A stretch of DNA of 64,000 bases, taken from NCBI RefSeq assembly GCF_000425185.1, contig NZ_AULH01000013.1, forward strand, positions 110,908 to 174,907, in the 5' to 3' direction. This DNA comes from Pleomorphomonas koreensis DSM 23070. Its GTDB lineage: Bacteria > Pseudomonadota > Alphaproteobacteria > Rhizobiales > Pleomorphomonadaceae. The notes beneath the pieces were generated by a model, which was given only the letters and a program-made list of their open reading frames with translations, did not search any database and was not told the DNA's origin. Position 1 is the stretch's first letter. Each line of letters starts with the position of its first letter. Position numbers and translations under genes: made by a program. Positions 10,338 to 22,509 of this stretch are shown in pieces.

Positions 10338-11428
10338 CCATCCTCGCGGAACAACAGAACCGTGGAACCCAGAAGGATCGCTACGATTGAGGGCGCCCAT
10401 GCGGCCAGCACCGGCGACACCAGCCCCTCGCGCCCCAACGAACGGGCAACCTCGATGACGACATAAAGCACGAAGCCAGCGACGACGCCACCGAGAATCA
10501 TCTTCTCGCCTCCGCCGTATCTCGCAAATCCCAGCGACACTGTTGCAGCAATGAGAACCATCGACGCCAGGAGCAGCGGACGGGCCAGGAGCGATTGATA
10601 CTGAAGGCTGAATCTGTTCGCCGGCAGCGACGAGCCGCGCGCCTGGGCGATGGCTTGCGGCAGCTGCCAGAACGAGATGCTGTCGGGTGAGCCGAGGCCG
10701 CCGGCCACCTGTTCGGCGGTCAGCGTCGTCGGCAGGAAATCGGTGTCGCGGTGCACGGGAACACCGCTGCTCTCGGTCGTCGTCACGTCGGAGAGCAGCC
10801 AGCGGCCGGGTTCGAGCTGGCCGACCCGCGCCTCGATTCGCCGCGCCAGCATGCCGTCGGCGCCGAATACCCAGAACACCGGCTGCTGGATGGTGCGGCC
10901 ACCGTCCGAAACGCCTTCGGTATGCAGCACCGCGTCGCCGTCGCCGGTGCGCATCCGCGTCCAGCTCGGCGTCGCCGCGCCCGACAGCAGCGTCGTCATG
11001 ACGCTGGCCCGCGAGCCGACCAGAATGTCGGCCGAGAGGTTGCGCGCGTAGGTGGCGAGCGGGTTGTAGATGGTGGTGGTGGCCACCCCCAGCAGCAGGG
11101 CGAAGACGAGGGCGGGCAGCGTGAATTGCCAGACCGACAGTCCGGCCGCCCGCACGATCATCAGCTCCGAGCCGCGCGACAGCGTGACAAAGGCGGCGAT
11201 CGAGCCGAGCAGCACGGCGAACGGCAGCACCTGCTCCATCAGCGCCGGCACGCGCAGGGCCGAGGCGGCCATGACGAGAAGTACCGAAACGTCGTCGCGG
11301 CTGCCGGCCGAGCGCAGCAGCTCGATGGAGTCGATCAGGAACACCAGGAGAAAGATGCCGACGAACATGCCGAGGATCCACACGGCGAAACGCAGCGTGA
11401 AATAGGTGGCGAGCGAGCGGCCGATCAT
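10334..11428 (-). CDS. lptG: LPS export ABC transporter permease LptG
   Basis: Inner-membrane subunit of the LptB2FG transporter, which pulls lipopolysaccharide from the membrane into the periplasmic bridge. The 364-residue protein shows the expected pattern of three N-terminal helices (opening MIGRSLATYFTLRFAVWILG), a large periplasmic beta-jellyroll region in the middle, and three C-terminal helices (the last near PVLAAWAPSIVAILLGSTVLL). The coupling-helix segment SRGSELMIVRAAGLS, which contacts LptB, is well conserved. Its ATG overlaps the lptF stop (ATGA). Confidence 0.97.
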   Translation of the reverse strand: MIGRSLATYFTLRFAVWILGMFVGIFLLVFLIDSIELLRSAGSRDDVSVLLVMAASALRVPALMEQVLPFAVLLGSIAAFVTLSRGSELMIVRAAGLSVWQFTLPALVFALLLGVATTTIYNPLATYARNLSADILVGSRASVMTTLLSGAATPSWTRMRTGDGDAVLHTEGVSDGGRTIQQPVFWVFGADGMLARRIEARVGQLEPGRWLLSDVTTTESSGVPVHRDTDFLPTTLTAEQVAGGLGSPDSISFWQLPQAIAQARGSSLPANRFSLQYQSLLARPLLLASMVLIAATVSLGFARYGGGEKMILGGVVAGFVLYVVIEVARSLGREGLVSPVLAAWAPSIVAILLGSTVLLFREDG

Positions 11429-12576
11429 GGCTGTGCCTCCCGCCGGGCGGTTATGGATCGGCGCAGCCGCTCGACCAGCGTGTCGGCGAAGCTGGTAGAG
11501 ACCACCGGATGGATGCCGGCGACGATCATGGCGGCGAACAGCACGGTCAGCAGCGCCGGCACCGCCACCGCCAGGATGGAGATCTCCGGTGTTGCCTTGA
11601 GGACGCCAATCACCGCGAAGCCGAGCACGCGCACCAGCGAGCCGGCGATGAGCGCCAGCGTCACCGGCAGCGTCTGGCCACGCCGGTTGCTGGTCGGGAA
11701 GCCGAGGAACAGGAACACGACGAGCGTCTGGGCGAGGGGATAGATCGGTTCGGCGAGGCGATTCATGATCTCCGGCGCGATCTGCGGATCGTCGTCGGTC
11801 CTGCCAAGGGCGACCAGATCGCCCAGCGAGCGTTCGGAAAGGCCATAGCTGGACTCGCCGGCCTTGGCCGTCAGCTGGCTGAGGTCGAAGGCGTAGGAGC
11901 CGAAGGTGACGAAGGTGTTGGCGCCGCTGTCCTTGGCCTTCCGCTCGACGGTTCCCTGCTCCATGACGATCATCGGCCGGTCCATCACCTGGGCGACGCG
12001 GCCGCGCTTGGCCGTATAGGTGTAGGAGAACTCCGGGCTGCGGTCATCGAGGATGAACAGATCGAGGAGCGAGCCGTCGCCGGCCCGGTTTCGGATATGG
12101 AAGGTGAGGCCGGCGTCGATCGAGGTGAAGCGGCCGGGCTGGATGACGTTGGCGACGACGTCGGCCCGGACGGTCTGCATCATGTCGTACATGACGCGCG
12201 AGGCGCCGGGACCGGCCCAGAAAGCCAGCACGCCGATGAAGGTCGCCACCGTCAGCGCGGCGGCGACGAAGGGCAGGGCGAGGCGCCGCGGCGACACGCC
12301 GGCCGCCGTGATCGCCACGATGCCGCTTTCCGCCTGAAGGCGTTGCAGCACGATGACCAGCGCCACCACCAGCGCGAAAGGCGCCACTATGCCGAGCAGG
12401 CGCGGCATCGACAGCAGGGTGAGACCGAGATAGACGGCGATCGCCTGTCCCTTGGCGGTAACCAGATCGAAGCGGCGCAGCGCCTGCGTCACCCAGGCGA
12501 TGCCGGCAAGCGTCAGCATCACGCCGATGCAGGCGTAGAGCGTACGCAAGAAGAGATAGGTACCGAAACGCCGCAT
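11425..12576 (-). CDS. lptF: LPS export ABC transporter permease LptF
   Basis: Partner permease of LptG in the LptB2FG complex. The 383-residue product begins MRRFGTYLFLRTLYACIGV and has the same six-helix plus periplasmic jellyroll layout, including the LptB coupling region RLQAESGIVAITAAGVSPRR. The start was placed at 12576 rather than the open upstream frame because the family begins with this helix. It is the first gene of the envelope operon and is divergent from pepA, so the shared 227-bp gap (12577-12803) should contain the promoters of both. Confidence 0.97.
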   Translation of the reverse strand: MRRFGTYLFLRTLYACIGVMLTLAGIAWVTQALRRFDLVTAKGQAIAVYLGLTLLSMPRLLGIVAPFALVVALVIVLQRLQAESGIVAITAAGVSPRRLALPFVAAALTVATFIGVLAFWAGPGASRVMYDMMQTVRADVVANVIQPGRFTSIDAGLTFHIRNRAGDGSLLDLFILDDRSPEFSYTYTAKRGRVAQVMDRPMIVMEQGTVERKAKDSGANTFVTFGSYAFDLSQLTAKAGESSYGLSERSLGDLVALGRTDDDPQIAPEIMNRLAEPIYPLAQTLVVFLFLGFPTSNRRGQTLPVTLALIAGSLVRVLGFAVIGVLKATPEISILAVAVPALLTVLFAAMIVAGIHPVVSTSFADTLVERLRRSITARREAQP

Positions 12577-12803
12577 CGTGAATCCTGTTGGACCTGCCGA
12601 TGGCAGGCAAATGAGGCTATCAGGGCTATAGTGAATCCTTCCTTCCCGGAAAGGGTAAATTTTTGCGTTGTTCTTGCAGCCTCCCGGCGGCAACATCGCT
12701 CACATGCAACTCACGTCTTGCTCTCTCATGCATCAAGCGCCACATTCGGCCGATATGTCCGGATCGCGCCCGCCGAGGGGTGCACGGCAATCAGGATGAA
12801 ATC

Positions 12804-14297
<1,494 letters not shown>

Positions 14298-14319
14298 GGG
14301 CGAACAGCAAGTATGGGTC

Positions 14320-14347
14320 GTCATCCTCCGCGAAGGCGGAGGGTGAC
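14320..14347. repeat. REP-like palindrome between pepA and holC
   Basis: A 12-bp perfect inverted repeat (GTCATCCTCCGC / GCGGAGGGTGAC, one wobble-like offset, 4-nt GAAG loop) in the pepA-holC spacer. It resembles the dispersed 'GTCATCCTC...GAGGATGAC' palindromes common in Hyphomicrobiales genomes. There is no T-tract, so it is not a classical terminator, although it could attenuate read-through. No second copy was noticed in this window. Confidence 0.55.
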
Positions 14348-14367
14348 CTGCCGCAAGGGGTGCGACG

Positions 14368-14820
14368 TTGACCGAAGCCCTGTTCTACCATCTCGACGGC
14401 CAGCCGCTCGAACGCATCCTGCCGGTGCTGCTGCAGAAGTCGGTGGAGCGCGGCTGGCGCGTCGTGGTGGAGGCGGGAACGCCGGAGCGGCTCGCCGCCC
14501 TCGACAGCCATCTCTGGACCTTCGACGACGCCGCCTTCCTGCCGCACGGCACGGCCGCCGACGGCCATGCGGACCTGCAACCGGTCTATCTCGCCGCCGG
14601 GCCGGAAACCCCCAACGACGCCACCGTCCGCTTCCTCGTCGACCGGGCGCCGCCGCCCGACGACGCCGAGCGCTACCAGCGCCTGGTGCTGATCTTCGAC
14701 GGCACCGACGAGGCGGCGCTCGCCGATGCCCGTGCCGCCTGGAAGAGTCTGAAGGAGCGTGGGCTCGACGTCACCTACTGGCAACAGGACGGGGAGGGGC
14801 GCTGGGTGCGCAAGGCGTGA
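14368..14820 (+). CDS. holC: DNA polymerase III subunit chi
   Basis: HolC links the clamp-loader (through psi) to single-strand binding protein at the replication fork. The 150-residue sequence starts TEALFYHLDGQPLERILPVL and has the typical KSVERGWRVVV and LDSHLWTFDDAAFLPHG segments, ending with the YWQQDGEGRWVRKA tail seen in alphaproteobacterial chi proteins. The start is TTG at 14368 with GGGG about 8 bases upstream, and there is no alternative ATG near the conserved N-terminus. Length is as expected. Confidence 0.92.
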   Translation: MTEALFYHLDGQPLERILPVLLQKSVERGWRVVVEAGTPERLAALDSHLWTFDDAAFLPHGTAADGHADLQPVYLAAGPETPNDATVRFLVDRAPPPDDAERYQRLVLIFDGTDEAALADARAAWKSLKERGLDVTYWQQDGEGRWVRKA

Positions 14821-14914
14821 GGCGGGAACAGTCGCACCGCTCGGCCGTTCAATCTTTAAAGTCCCCCGAAAAGCCCTCTGACATTCGCATCCGGTCTCGG
14901 CTAGAACCTCGATC

Positions 14915-16291
14915 ATGAACACCGTCGTCCGCTTCGCCCCATCCCCCACCGGCAATCTCCATATCGGCAACGCCCGTCCGGCGCTGTTCAACTGGTTGTT
15001 CGCGCTGAAGACCGGCGGCCATTTCATCCTCCGCTTCGACGACACCGACCGCGCCCGCTCGACCGAGGAATACGCGGCCAACATCGTCGCCGACCTGTCG
15101 TGGCTGGGCATCAAGCCGCACGCCTCCTTCCGCCAGTCGGACCGGCTCGACCGCTATGCGGCGGCCAAGGCTCATCTTGTCGCCAAGGGGTTGCTCTATC
15201 CCTGCTACGAGACGGCCGAGGAGCTGGAATACGCCCGCAAGCGCCGGCTGGCCCGCCATCTGCCGCCGGTCTACGACCGGGCGGCGCTCAAGCTGACCGA
15301 GGCGGATCGCGCCCGTCTGGAGGCCGAGGGCCGAGAGCCGCACTGGCGCTTCCTGCTGCCCAATTTCGACAAGGACCCGCTGTCGCCGAGCCGCCATCTC
15401 GTGCACTGGAACGACCTCTGCCGTGGCGAGGAGACGGTCGATCTCGCCTCGCTGTCCGACCCGGTGCTGATCCGCGCCGACGGCACCTGTCTCTACACGC
15501 TGACCTCGGTGGTCGACGATATCGATACCTCCATCACCCACATCATCCGCGGCGGCGACCACATCACCAACACCGGCGTCCAGATCGCCCTGTTCCAGGC
15601 GCTCGACGGCGCCGTGCCGATCTTTGCGCATCACAACCTGCTGACCGACGCCAGCGGCGAGGGCTTTTCCAAGCGCACCGGCTCGCTGTCGCTCAGGAGC
15701 TTTCAGGCCGAGGGCTACGAGCCGGAAGCGGTGGCGGCGCTTGCCGTCAACGTCGGCACCTCGCACGCCGTGGAAAAGGTGGGTTCGCTCGCCGAACTGG
15801 CCGCCGATTTCGACCTCGCCGCCGTGTCGCGCTCGGCCGCCCGCTTTGATCCTGCCGAATTGAAGACCCTCAATGCCCGCATCGTTCACGGCCTCGACTA
15901 TGCCTCCGTCCAGAAGCGGCTGACCGACCTCGGCATTCCCGCCCATCCGGCCTTCTGGCAGGCGGTGAAGGGCAACTGCACGCGCCTCGCCGACGCCGCC
16001 GACTGGTGGAAGCTGATCACCGGCCCGGTGACGCCGCTGGTCGACGCCGCCGATCGCGATTTCCTCGCGGCGGCGCTCGCCGTGCTGCCGCCCGAGCCGT
16101 GGACCGCCGACAGCTTTCGCGAATGGACCTCGGCGCTGAAGGCCAGGACCGGCCGCAAGGGCCGCGACCTGTTCCTGCCGCTGCGCAAGGCGCTGACCGG
16201 CCTCGACCATGGGCCGGAACTGGCGCCGCTCTTGCCGCTGATCGGCGCCGCGGCGGTGCGCGAGCGCCTGTCCGCGGCAACAGGCGGCTGA
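14915..16291 (+). CDS. gltX: Glutamyl-tRNA synthetase
   Basis: Charges tRNA(Glu) with glutamate. In alphaproteobacteria that lack GlnRS it also supplies Glu-tRNA(Gln) to GatCAB. The 458-residue class I enzyme has the opening [20 protein letters not shown] with the HIGH-like HIGN and a KMSKS-equivalent [13 protein letters not shown]. Many Hyphomicrobiales carry two GltX paralogues, and this shorter form with SKR instead of KLSKR could be either one; the window does not decide. The ATG at 14915 starts directly at the conserved motif. The stop lies 5 bp before the GDSL hydrolase start, so the two are likely cotranscribed. Confidence 0.95.
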   Translation: MNTVVRFAPSPTGNLHIGNARPALFNWLFALKTGGHFILRFDDTDRARSTEEYAANIVADLSWLGIKPHASFRQSDRLDRYAAAKAHLVAKGLLYPCYETAEELEYARKRRLARHLPPVYDRAALKLTEADRARLEAEGREPHWRFLLPNFDKDPLSPSRHLVHWNDLCRGEETVDLASLSDPVLIRADGTCLYTLTSVVDDIDTSITHIIRGGDHITNTGVQIALFQALDGAVPIFAHHNLLTDASGEGFSKRTGSLSLRSFQAEGYEPEAVAALAVNVGTSHAVEKVGSLAELAADFDLAAVSRSAARFDPAELKTLNARIVHGLDYASVQKRLTDLGIPAHPAFWQAVKGNCTRLADAADWWKLITGPVTPLVDAADRDFLAAALAVLPPEPWTADSFREWTSALKARTGRKGRDLFLPLRKALTGLDHGPELAPLLPLIGAAAVRERLSAATGG

Positions 16292-16296
16292 CCGCG

Positions 16297-17064
16297 ATGC
16301 GCCGACGGGCCTCGATGCGGACGGTTGCTCTCCTGGCCGGGCTGATGGCGGCATCCGTGGCTTGGGCGGCGGAGCCGGTCTGCGATCCGCTCGCCCTCGA
16401 CCTCACGCGGACGCCGCAGCGCACGCAGTCCTATCCGGGTCTCAGGGAGACGGTGAAGGTGCAGGCGGCCCGTCCGGCGCGGGCCGAGGCCGTGCTGATC
16501 GGCGATTCGCTGCTCGCCGGCTGGCGCACCGACCTGCCGGCCGCCTTCCCGGCCACCGCCGTCTACGACTTCTCGGTTGGCGGCGACCGGGTGGCCAACG
16601 TGCTCTGGCGGCTCGACAACACCGATCTGTCGCCGCTTCGGCCGTCGGTGGCGGCGCTGCTGATCGGCACCAACGACCTCGCCGCCGGTACGCCGGCCTG
16701 TGCCGTGGCGGCCGGTATCGCGGCGATCGTCGAGCGGCTGCGTGTGCTCTGGCCCGACACGCCGGTCTTCGTGCTGACCATCCCGCCGCGCGGCCGCGAC
16801 TTTCACGAGATCGACGCGGGCCGGCTTGAGGTGAACGCCGCCATCCTGTCGCTCGGCAACCGCCTCGGCGGCGTCCACGCGGTGAAGATCGATGACGACG
16901 CCTTCACCTGCGGCCGCTACGGCAACTCGCTCGCGGCCGATCGCCAGCCTTGCGGCAACTATGCCGACGACAATCTCCATTTCTCCGCGAGGGGATATGT
17001 CGAACTCGGACGCATTCTCCGGCGGGCGAGCGCCGACGCGCTCGGTGAAAACGTCTTTCGCTGA
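16297..17064 (+). CDS. Secreted SGNH/GDSL-family hydrolase
   Basis: A 255-residue predicted periplasmic esterase or lipase of the SGNH fold. A signal peptide ends near VAWA-AEP. The family blocks are present: block I IGDSLLAGW (catalytic Ser), a GGDRVANVLWRLDN segment with the conserved Gly, block III GTNDL (Asn), and block V DDNLHFSARGY with the catalytic Asp-His pair. Start ATG 16297 lies just after the gltX stop. ATG 16315 would give an equally good signal peptide. The physiological ester is not predictable; some relatives deacylate lipids or cell-wall polymers. Confidence 0.85.
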   Translation: MRRRASMRTVALLAGLMAASVAWAAEPVCDPLALDLTRTPQRTQSYPGLRETVKVQAARPARAEAVLIGDSLLAGWRTDLPAAFPATAVYDFSVGGDRVANVLWRLDNTDLSPLRPSVAALLIGTNDLAAGTPACAVAAGIAAIVERLRVLWPDTPVFVLTIPPRGRDFHEIDAGRLEVNAAILSLGNRLGGVHAVKIDDDAFTCGRYGNSLAADRQPCGNYADDNLHFSARGYVELGRILRRASADALGENVFR

Positions 17065-17159
17065 CGGGCCTTGGACGGCCGCGCCCGGCGCCTATATGTC
17101 CGGAGGGGCGAGGGACGGCAGCCGCCGGTCCGGCCCCGTCGCAACCGGATGCCTCGCAC

Positions 17160-17681
17160 ATGCGCAATTCCCTGAAGTCGCTGGCCGGTCTGATCGCCCT
17201 CGGCCTCGCGCTCGTCGCCCCGTCGCTGGCCTCGGCCGCCGGCGATCCCGAGCTGATCTTCAAGCGGTCGACCGTCTGGCATTTCCTGACGCCCGACCAC
17301 AAGCTCGCCGTCTACGCCATCGACGATCCCGTGGTGGAGGGCGTCGCCTGCCATTTCACGCTGCCGGAGAAGGGCGGCGTCGAGGGCATGTTCGGCGTCG
17401 CCGAGGAGACCTCCGACATTTCGCTCGCCTGCCGGCAGGTCGGCCCGATCAGCTTCAAGGAGAAGTTCGAGCAGGGCGACGATATGTACAAGCAGCGCCG
17501 CTCGCTGTTCTTCAAGAAGATGCAGATCGTCCGCGGCTGTGACGCCAAGCGCAACGTCCTCGTCTACCTCGTCTATTCCGACAAGCTGATCGAGGGCAGC
17601 CCGAAGAACTCCACCTCCAGCGTCCCCATCATGCCCTGGGGCGACGCGCCGCCGCTGAAGTGCGGCGACTGGCTGAAGTGA
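17160..17681 (+). CDS. CreA family protein
   Basis: A 173-residue exported protein with a signal peptide (cleavage after SLASA). Conserved CreA-family segments are visible: VGEV-like opening DPELIFKRSTVW, DPVVEGVACHF with the first conserved Cys, DISLACRQVGPI, and the C-terminal cluster KKMQIVRGCDAKRNVLVYLVYSDKLIEGSPKNS. Four cysteines in the mature part could form disulphides. Function is unknown in the family despite its historical link to the cre locus. A strong terminator follows 30 bases downstream. Confidence 0.88.
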   Translation: MRNSLKSLAGLIALGLALVAPSLASAAGDPELIFKRSTVWHFLTPDHKLAVYAIDDPVVEGVACHFTLPEKGGVEGMFGVAEETSDISLACRQVGPISFKEKFEQGDDMYKQRRSLFFKKMQIVRGCDAKRNVLVYLVYSDKLIEGSPKNSTSSVPIMPWGDAPPLKCGDWLK

Positions 17682-17710
17682 GGCTCGCGAAAATCCGAAG
17701 CGCTCAAGCT

Positions 17711-17740
17711 GCCGTCCGGCTGGTCCGGGCGGCGTTTTTT
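17711..17740 (+). terminator. Rho-independent terminator after the CreA-like gene
   Basis: Stem GCCGTCCGG / CCGGGCGGC (one T-G wobble, 5-nt loop) followed by GTTTTTT, 29 bases after the stop. It ends the gltX-GDSL-CreA transcription unit before the cysS promoter. Confidence 0.88.
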
Positions 17741-17751
17741 CATCGCTTCCC

Positions 17752-17780
17752 TTGACGGCACCGGGCATTTGACGGCATAT
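17752..17780 (+). promoter_or_regulatory. Putative sigma-70-type promoter for cysS
   Basis: TTGACG and GCATAT hexamers separated by 17 bp, just after the preceding terminator and about 180 bp before the cysS start. The -35 box is close to consensus and the -10 is moderate. No other candidate in this gap is as good. Confidence 0.4.
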
Positions 17781-17960
17781 CGACGGCCATGTTCGGGGAC
17801 GCGCGCAGCATCATCACCGCCAGCATTATTTGTGGCTGAGCTTCACGCCGGCCGCGGACGTCCCGTCACGATCTTCCCAAAAGACCAGAACGGATGACCA
17901 GGCCCCCGGCCCGGCGGTGGCGTGGCTTCTCGCAAGGTCCATGGCAAGGGGAGACGGTAT

Positions 17961-19325
17961 TTGGCACTCAAGCTCTACAACACGCTGACGCGCGGCAAGG
18001 ATGACTTCGTGCCGATCGATGCCCGTAACGTGCGCATGTACGTCTGCGGCCCGACCGTCTACGACTTCGCCCATATCGGCAACGCCCGGCCGGTGATCGT
18101 CTTCGACGTGCTGTTCCGCCTGCTGCGCCACCTCTACGGCGAGGATCACGTCACCTACGTGCGCAACATCACCGACGTCGACGACAAGATCAACGCCCGC
18201 GCCGCCCGCGACTATCCCGGCGAGCCGCCGGTCGAGGCCATCCGCCATCTGACCGAGACCACCTACGCCCAATTCGAGCAGGATGTGGCTGACCTCGGCT
18301 GCCTCAAGCCCACCGTGACGCCGCGCGCCACCGAGCATATCGCCGAGATGATCGCCATCATTGAGCGGCTGATCGCTGGTGGCTTCGCCTATGTCGCCGA
18401 GGGCCACGCGCTGTTCCACGTGCCTTCCATGCCCGACTACGGCAAGCTGGCCCGTCGCTCGCTCGACGACATGCTGGCCGGCGCCCGCGTCGAGGTGGCG
18501 CCCTACAAGCGCGATCCCATGGATTTCGTGCTGTGGAAGCCGTCGACCGACGACGAGCCCGGCTGGCCGAGCCCATGGGGCAGGGGGCGGCCCGGCTGGC
18601 ACATCGAATGCTCGGCCATGAGCTGGAAGCACCTCGGCGAGACCTTCGACATCCACGGCGGCGGCGTCGATCTGGTCTTCCCGCATCATGAGAACGAGGT
18701 GGCCCAGTCGCGTTGCGCCTTCCACAAGGACGTGATGGCCAACATCTTCATGCACAACGGCTTCCTGCAAGTGGAGGGCGAGAAGATGTCGAAGTCGCTC
18801 GGCAACTTCTTCACCATCCGCGAGCTGCTGAACGACTGGCCCGGCGAGGTGCTGCGCTTCAACATGCTGAAGACGCACTATCGCCAGCCGATCGACTTCA
18901 CGGTCCGCGGGCTGGAAGAGGGCTGGCGAACGCTCGACGACTGGTATGCCGTCGCCGCCGACGTGCCCCCCGGCCGACCGTCCGACGGGCTGATCGAGGC
19001 GCTCAGCGACGACCTCAACACCGCCAGGGCAATCGCCGAACTGCACGCCGTCAAGCACGACCCGGCGACGCTTGCCGCCTCGCTGCGCCTCCTCGGCTTC
19101 TTCCACGACAGCGCCGCCGGCTGGGCGGCGCGCCGGCCGGCCGCCGACATCGACGAGACCCAGGTGAAGGCGCTGATCGCCGCCCGCCTCGATGCCCGCA
19201 AGGCGAGGAACTTCGCCGAGAGCGACCGCATCCGCGACGAACTCGCCGCCATGGGCATTGAGCTGAAGGACGGCAGGAACAAGGACACCGGCGAGATCGA
19301 AACCACCTGGGACGTCAAGAGGTAG
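17961..19325 (+). CDS. cysS: Cysteinyl-tRNA synthetase
   Basis: Class I synthetase charging tRNA(Cys). The 454-residue protein begins [13 protein letters not shown]. It shows the zinc-ligand and HIGH region [18 protein letters not shown], the further zinc ligands WHIECSAMS and [11 protein letters not shown], and the KMSKS loop [11 protein letters not shown]. The C-terminal DALR-like helical domain is present. TTG at 17961 is preferred because GGGGAG lies 7 bases upstream and the family starts here. GTG at 17922 would add 13 unconserved residues. It begins a plus-strand series of closely spaced genes (GFA protein, iminopeptidase, cimA). Confidence 0.96.
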   Translation: MALKLYNTLTRGKDDFVPIDARNVRMYVCGPTVYDFAHIGNARPVIVFDVLFRLLRHLYGEDHVTYVRNITDVDDKINARAARDYPGEPPVEAIRHLTETTYAQFEQDVADLGCLKPTVTPRATEHIAEMIAIIERLIAGGFAYVAEGHALFHVPSMPDYGKLARRSLDDMLAGARVEVAPYKRDPMDFVLWKPSTDDEPGWPSPWGRGRPGWHIECSAMSWKHLGETFDIHGGGVDLVFPHHENEVAQSRCAFHKDVMANIFMHNGFLQVEGEKMSKSLGNFFTIRELLNDWPGEVLRFNMLKTHYRQPIDFTVRGLEEGWRTLDDWYAVAADVPPGRPSDGLIEALSDDLNTARAIAELHAVKHDPATLAASLRLLGFFHDSAAGWAARRPAADIDETQVKALIAARLDARKARNFAESDRIRDELAAMGIELKDGRNKDTGEIETTWDVKR

Positions 19326-19350
19326 GGACGAGGCAACGGGAGGACGCGCC

Positions 19351-19830
19351 ATGACCATTCTCACCGGCGGCTGCCAGTGCGGCGCCATCCGCTTTGCCTG
19401 CGACAGCGACAAGGTGGGCCAGTCCTCGGTCTGTCATTGCCGCATGTGCCAGAAGGCGGTCGGCAATTACTCCGCGCCCTATGTTTCCTTCAGACCGGGC
19501 GCCGTCACCTGGACGCGCGGCGCGCGCAAGCTCTACCGCTCGTCCAACCTCGCCTCGCGCGGCTTCTGCGGCGACTGCGGCACGCCGCTGACCTTCGAGT
19601 TCGAGGGCTGCGAGCCGTCGATCGCCGGCGGCGCCTTCGACGATCCGGCCGCCCTGCCGCCGACGCTCCAGTGCGGCGTCGAGGGCATGCTGCCCTTCGT
19701 GGACGGCATTGCCGCCCTGCCGCGCGAGGAGACCGGCGACGTCGCCGCAGAAGCCGGCAGCGCCGAGCCGCTGCGCTCCTACCAGCATCCCGACCACGAC
19801 ACCGCCGTCTGGCCGCTTCCGAAAGCCTGA
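19351..19830 (+). CDS. GFA (glutathione-dependent formaldehyde-activating) family zinc protein
   Basis: A 159-residue protein of the GFA/DUF636 superfamily, a beta-tent fold binding two zinc ions. All expected zinc cysteines are visible: GGCQCGAIRF (CxC), SVCHCRMCQK (CxCxxC) and GFCGDCGTPL (CxxC). The best-known member, Gfa, was proposed to combine formaldehyde with glutathione, but most homologues have no proven reaction. No formaldehyde dehydrogenase gene is adjacent. It lies 25 bp after cysS and 3 bp before the next gene, so it is probably cotranscribed. Confidence 0.92.
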   Translation: MTILTGGCQCGAIRFACDSDKVGQSSVCHCRMCQKAVGNYSAPYVSFRPGAVTWTRGARKLYRSSNLASRGFCGDCGTPLTFEFEGCEPSIAGGAFDDPAALPPTLQCGVEGMLPFVDGIAALPREETGDVAAEAGSAEPLRSYQHPDHDTAVWPLPKA

Positions 19831-20787
<957 letters not shown>

Positions 20788-20816
20788 ACGCCGGATTTCC
20801 TGCCGAAAGAGCCATC

Positions 20817-22421
20817 ATGACGGACAAGGCCCGCCTCCACCTCTACGATACGACGCTACGCGACGGCGCCCAGACCTCGGGCATCGACTTCTCCGTCGAG
20901 GAGAAGATCGTCGTGGCCGGGCTCATCGAGGAGCTGGGCTTTTCCTACATTGAGGGCGGCTATCCCGGCGCCAACCCCACCGACGACGCCTTCTTCGCCG
21001 AGAAGCGCACTACCAAGGCGCGCTTCGCCGCCTTCGGCATGACCAAGCGGCCCGGCGTGTCGCTCTCCAACGACCCCGGCGTCGCCGCGCTGCTCGCCGC
21101 GCCGGTCGATGCGGTGACTTTCGTCGCCAAGACCTGGGACTACCATGTCGACGTGGCGCTGAAGACGACGCTGGAGGACAATCTCGACTGCATCCGCCAG
21201 TCGGTCGAGGCGGCCGTGAAGGCCGGCCGCGAGGCCATCGTCGACTGCGAGCACTTCTTCGACGGCTACAAGGCCAACCCGGCCTATGCGCTGGCCTGCG
21301 CCAGAACGGCCTATGAAGCTGGCGCCCGCTGGGTGGTGCTCTGCGACACCAACGGCGGCTCCATGCCGCACGATGTGGCGGCCACCGTCGCGGCGGTAGC
21401 CGAGGTGGTGCCGGGGGACCGGCTCGGCATCCACGCCCACGACGACACCGGGCAGGCGGTGGCCAATTCGCTGGCCGCCGTGCGGGCCGGCGTCCGTCAG
21501 ATTCAAGGCACCCTCAACGGCATCGGCGAGCGCTGCGGCAACGCCAACCTCACCACCATCCTGCCGACGCTGGTGCTGAAGGACGAATTCGCCAGCCGTT
21601 TCGATACCGGCGTCACGCCCGAGCGGCTCAAGACGCTGACGCAGGTATCGCGCGCCTTCGACGAGATCATCAACCGCGCGCCCAATCGCCATGCGCCCTA
21701 TGTCGGCCTGTCGGCCTTCGCCACCAAGGCCGGCATCCACGCCTCGGCCATCCTGAAGGACCCGCGCACCTACGAGCACGTCAGCCCGGACAGCGTCGGC
21801 AATCGCCGTCGCCTCCTGGTGTCCGATCAGGCCGGCCGCTCCAACCTGTTCGCCGAACTCGACCGGGCAGGCATCGTCTACTCCAGGGACGACCGCCGGC
21901 TGACCGGCCTGCTCGCCGAGCTGAAGGAGCGCGAGGCGCGCGGCTATTCCTACGAGGCGGCCGACGCCTCCTTCGAACTGCTGGCGCTGCGCCACCTCGG
22001 CGGCGTGCCGCATTTCTACGACGTCATCTCCTACCGCACCATGGTCGAGAGCCGCATCAACGCCATCGGCGAGCGCGTCGTGGTCACCGAGGCGGTGGTC
22101 AAGGTGAAGGTGGACGACGAGATCCTGATGTCGGTGGCCGAGGGCAACGGCCCGGTCAACGCGCTCGACCAGGCGCTGCGCAAGGACATCGGCAAGTATC
22201 AGGACGAGATCGCCGCGCTGGAGCTGGTCGACTACAAGGTGCGCATCCTCAACGGCGGCACCGGTGCCGTGACGCGCGTGCTGATCGAGAGCCTCGACCG
22301 GGCGACCGGCCGCCGCTGGTCGACGGTCGGCGTGTCGGCCAACATCGTCGAAGCCTCCTTCGAGGCGCTCGACGACTCCATCACCTACAAGCTGCTGAAG
22401 AACGGCCACGCCGGCGCCTGA
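20817..22421 (+). CDS. cimA: Citramalate synthase
   Basis: Condenses pyruvate and acetyl-CoA to (R)-citramalate, the entry to the threonine-independent isoleucine route. The 534-residue protein opens with the HMGL-like catalytic motif DTTLRDGAQTSGIDFS, has the metal-ligand loop GIHAHDDTGQAVANSLAA and NGIGERCGNANLTTI, and ends with a LeuA-type allosteric domain (DYKVRILNGGTGAVTRVLIE), the site of isoleucine feedback in relatives. The sequence type (TIGR00977-like, long form) separates it from 2-isopropylmalate synthase. The ATG at 20817 follows the pip gene by 29 bp. Confidence 0.93.
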   Translation: MTDKARLHLYDTTLRDGAQTSGIDFSVEEKIVVAGLIEELGFSYIEGGYPGANPTDDAFFAEKRTTKARFAAFGMTKRPGVSLSNDPGVAALLAAPVDAVTFVAKTWDYHVDVALKTTLEDNLDCIRQSVEAAVKAGREAIVDCEHFFDGYKANPAYALACARTAYEAGARWVVLCDTNGGSMPHDVAATVAAVAEVVPGDRLGIHAHDDTGQAVANSLAAVRAGVRQIQGTLNGIGERCGNANLTTILPTLVLKDEFASRFDTGVTPERLKTLTQVSRAFDEIINRAPNRHAPYVGLSAFATKAGIHASAILKDPRTYEHVSPDSVGNRRRLLVSDQAGRSNLFAELDRAGIVYSRDDRRLTGLLAELKEREARGYSYEAADASFELLALRHLGGVPHFYDVISYRTMVESRINAIGERVVVTEAVVKVKVDDEILMSVAEGNGPVNALDQALRKDIGKYQDEIAALELVDYKVRILNGGTGAVTRVLIESLDRATGRRWSTVGVSANIVEASFEALDDSITYKLLKNGHAGA

Positions 22422-22439
22422 CCGTCATCAAAATCGATG

Positions 22440-22460
22440 TGCAATTCGGAGGGAATTGCA
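22440..22460. repeat. Short perfect hairpin after cimA
   Basis: Eight-bp inverted repeat TGCAATTC / GAATTGCA with a 5-nt loop, 18 bases past the cimA stop. It lacks a T-tract, so it is only a possible mRNA 3'-end stabiliser or protein-binding palindrome. Confidence 0.35.
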
Positions 22461-22509
22461 GCCTGGGGTTAATCATGGCATCGTCGTCGCCTCTTCTGGG
22501 GAGGCTGCG

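Noticed and set aside
7839..10466. An 875-codon plus-strand frame opposite lptD
   Set aside because: Mirror of lptD codon bias; composition typical of an antisense shadow.
17789..17839. A 16-codon frame ending ...SIICG upstream of cysS that could be a cysteine leader peptide
   Set aside because: Only one Cys codon, no terminator/antiterminator hairpins between it and cysS, and a start almost at the predicted transcript start. Not enough to call an attenuator.
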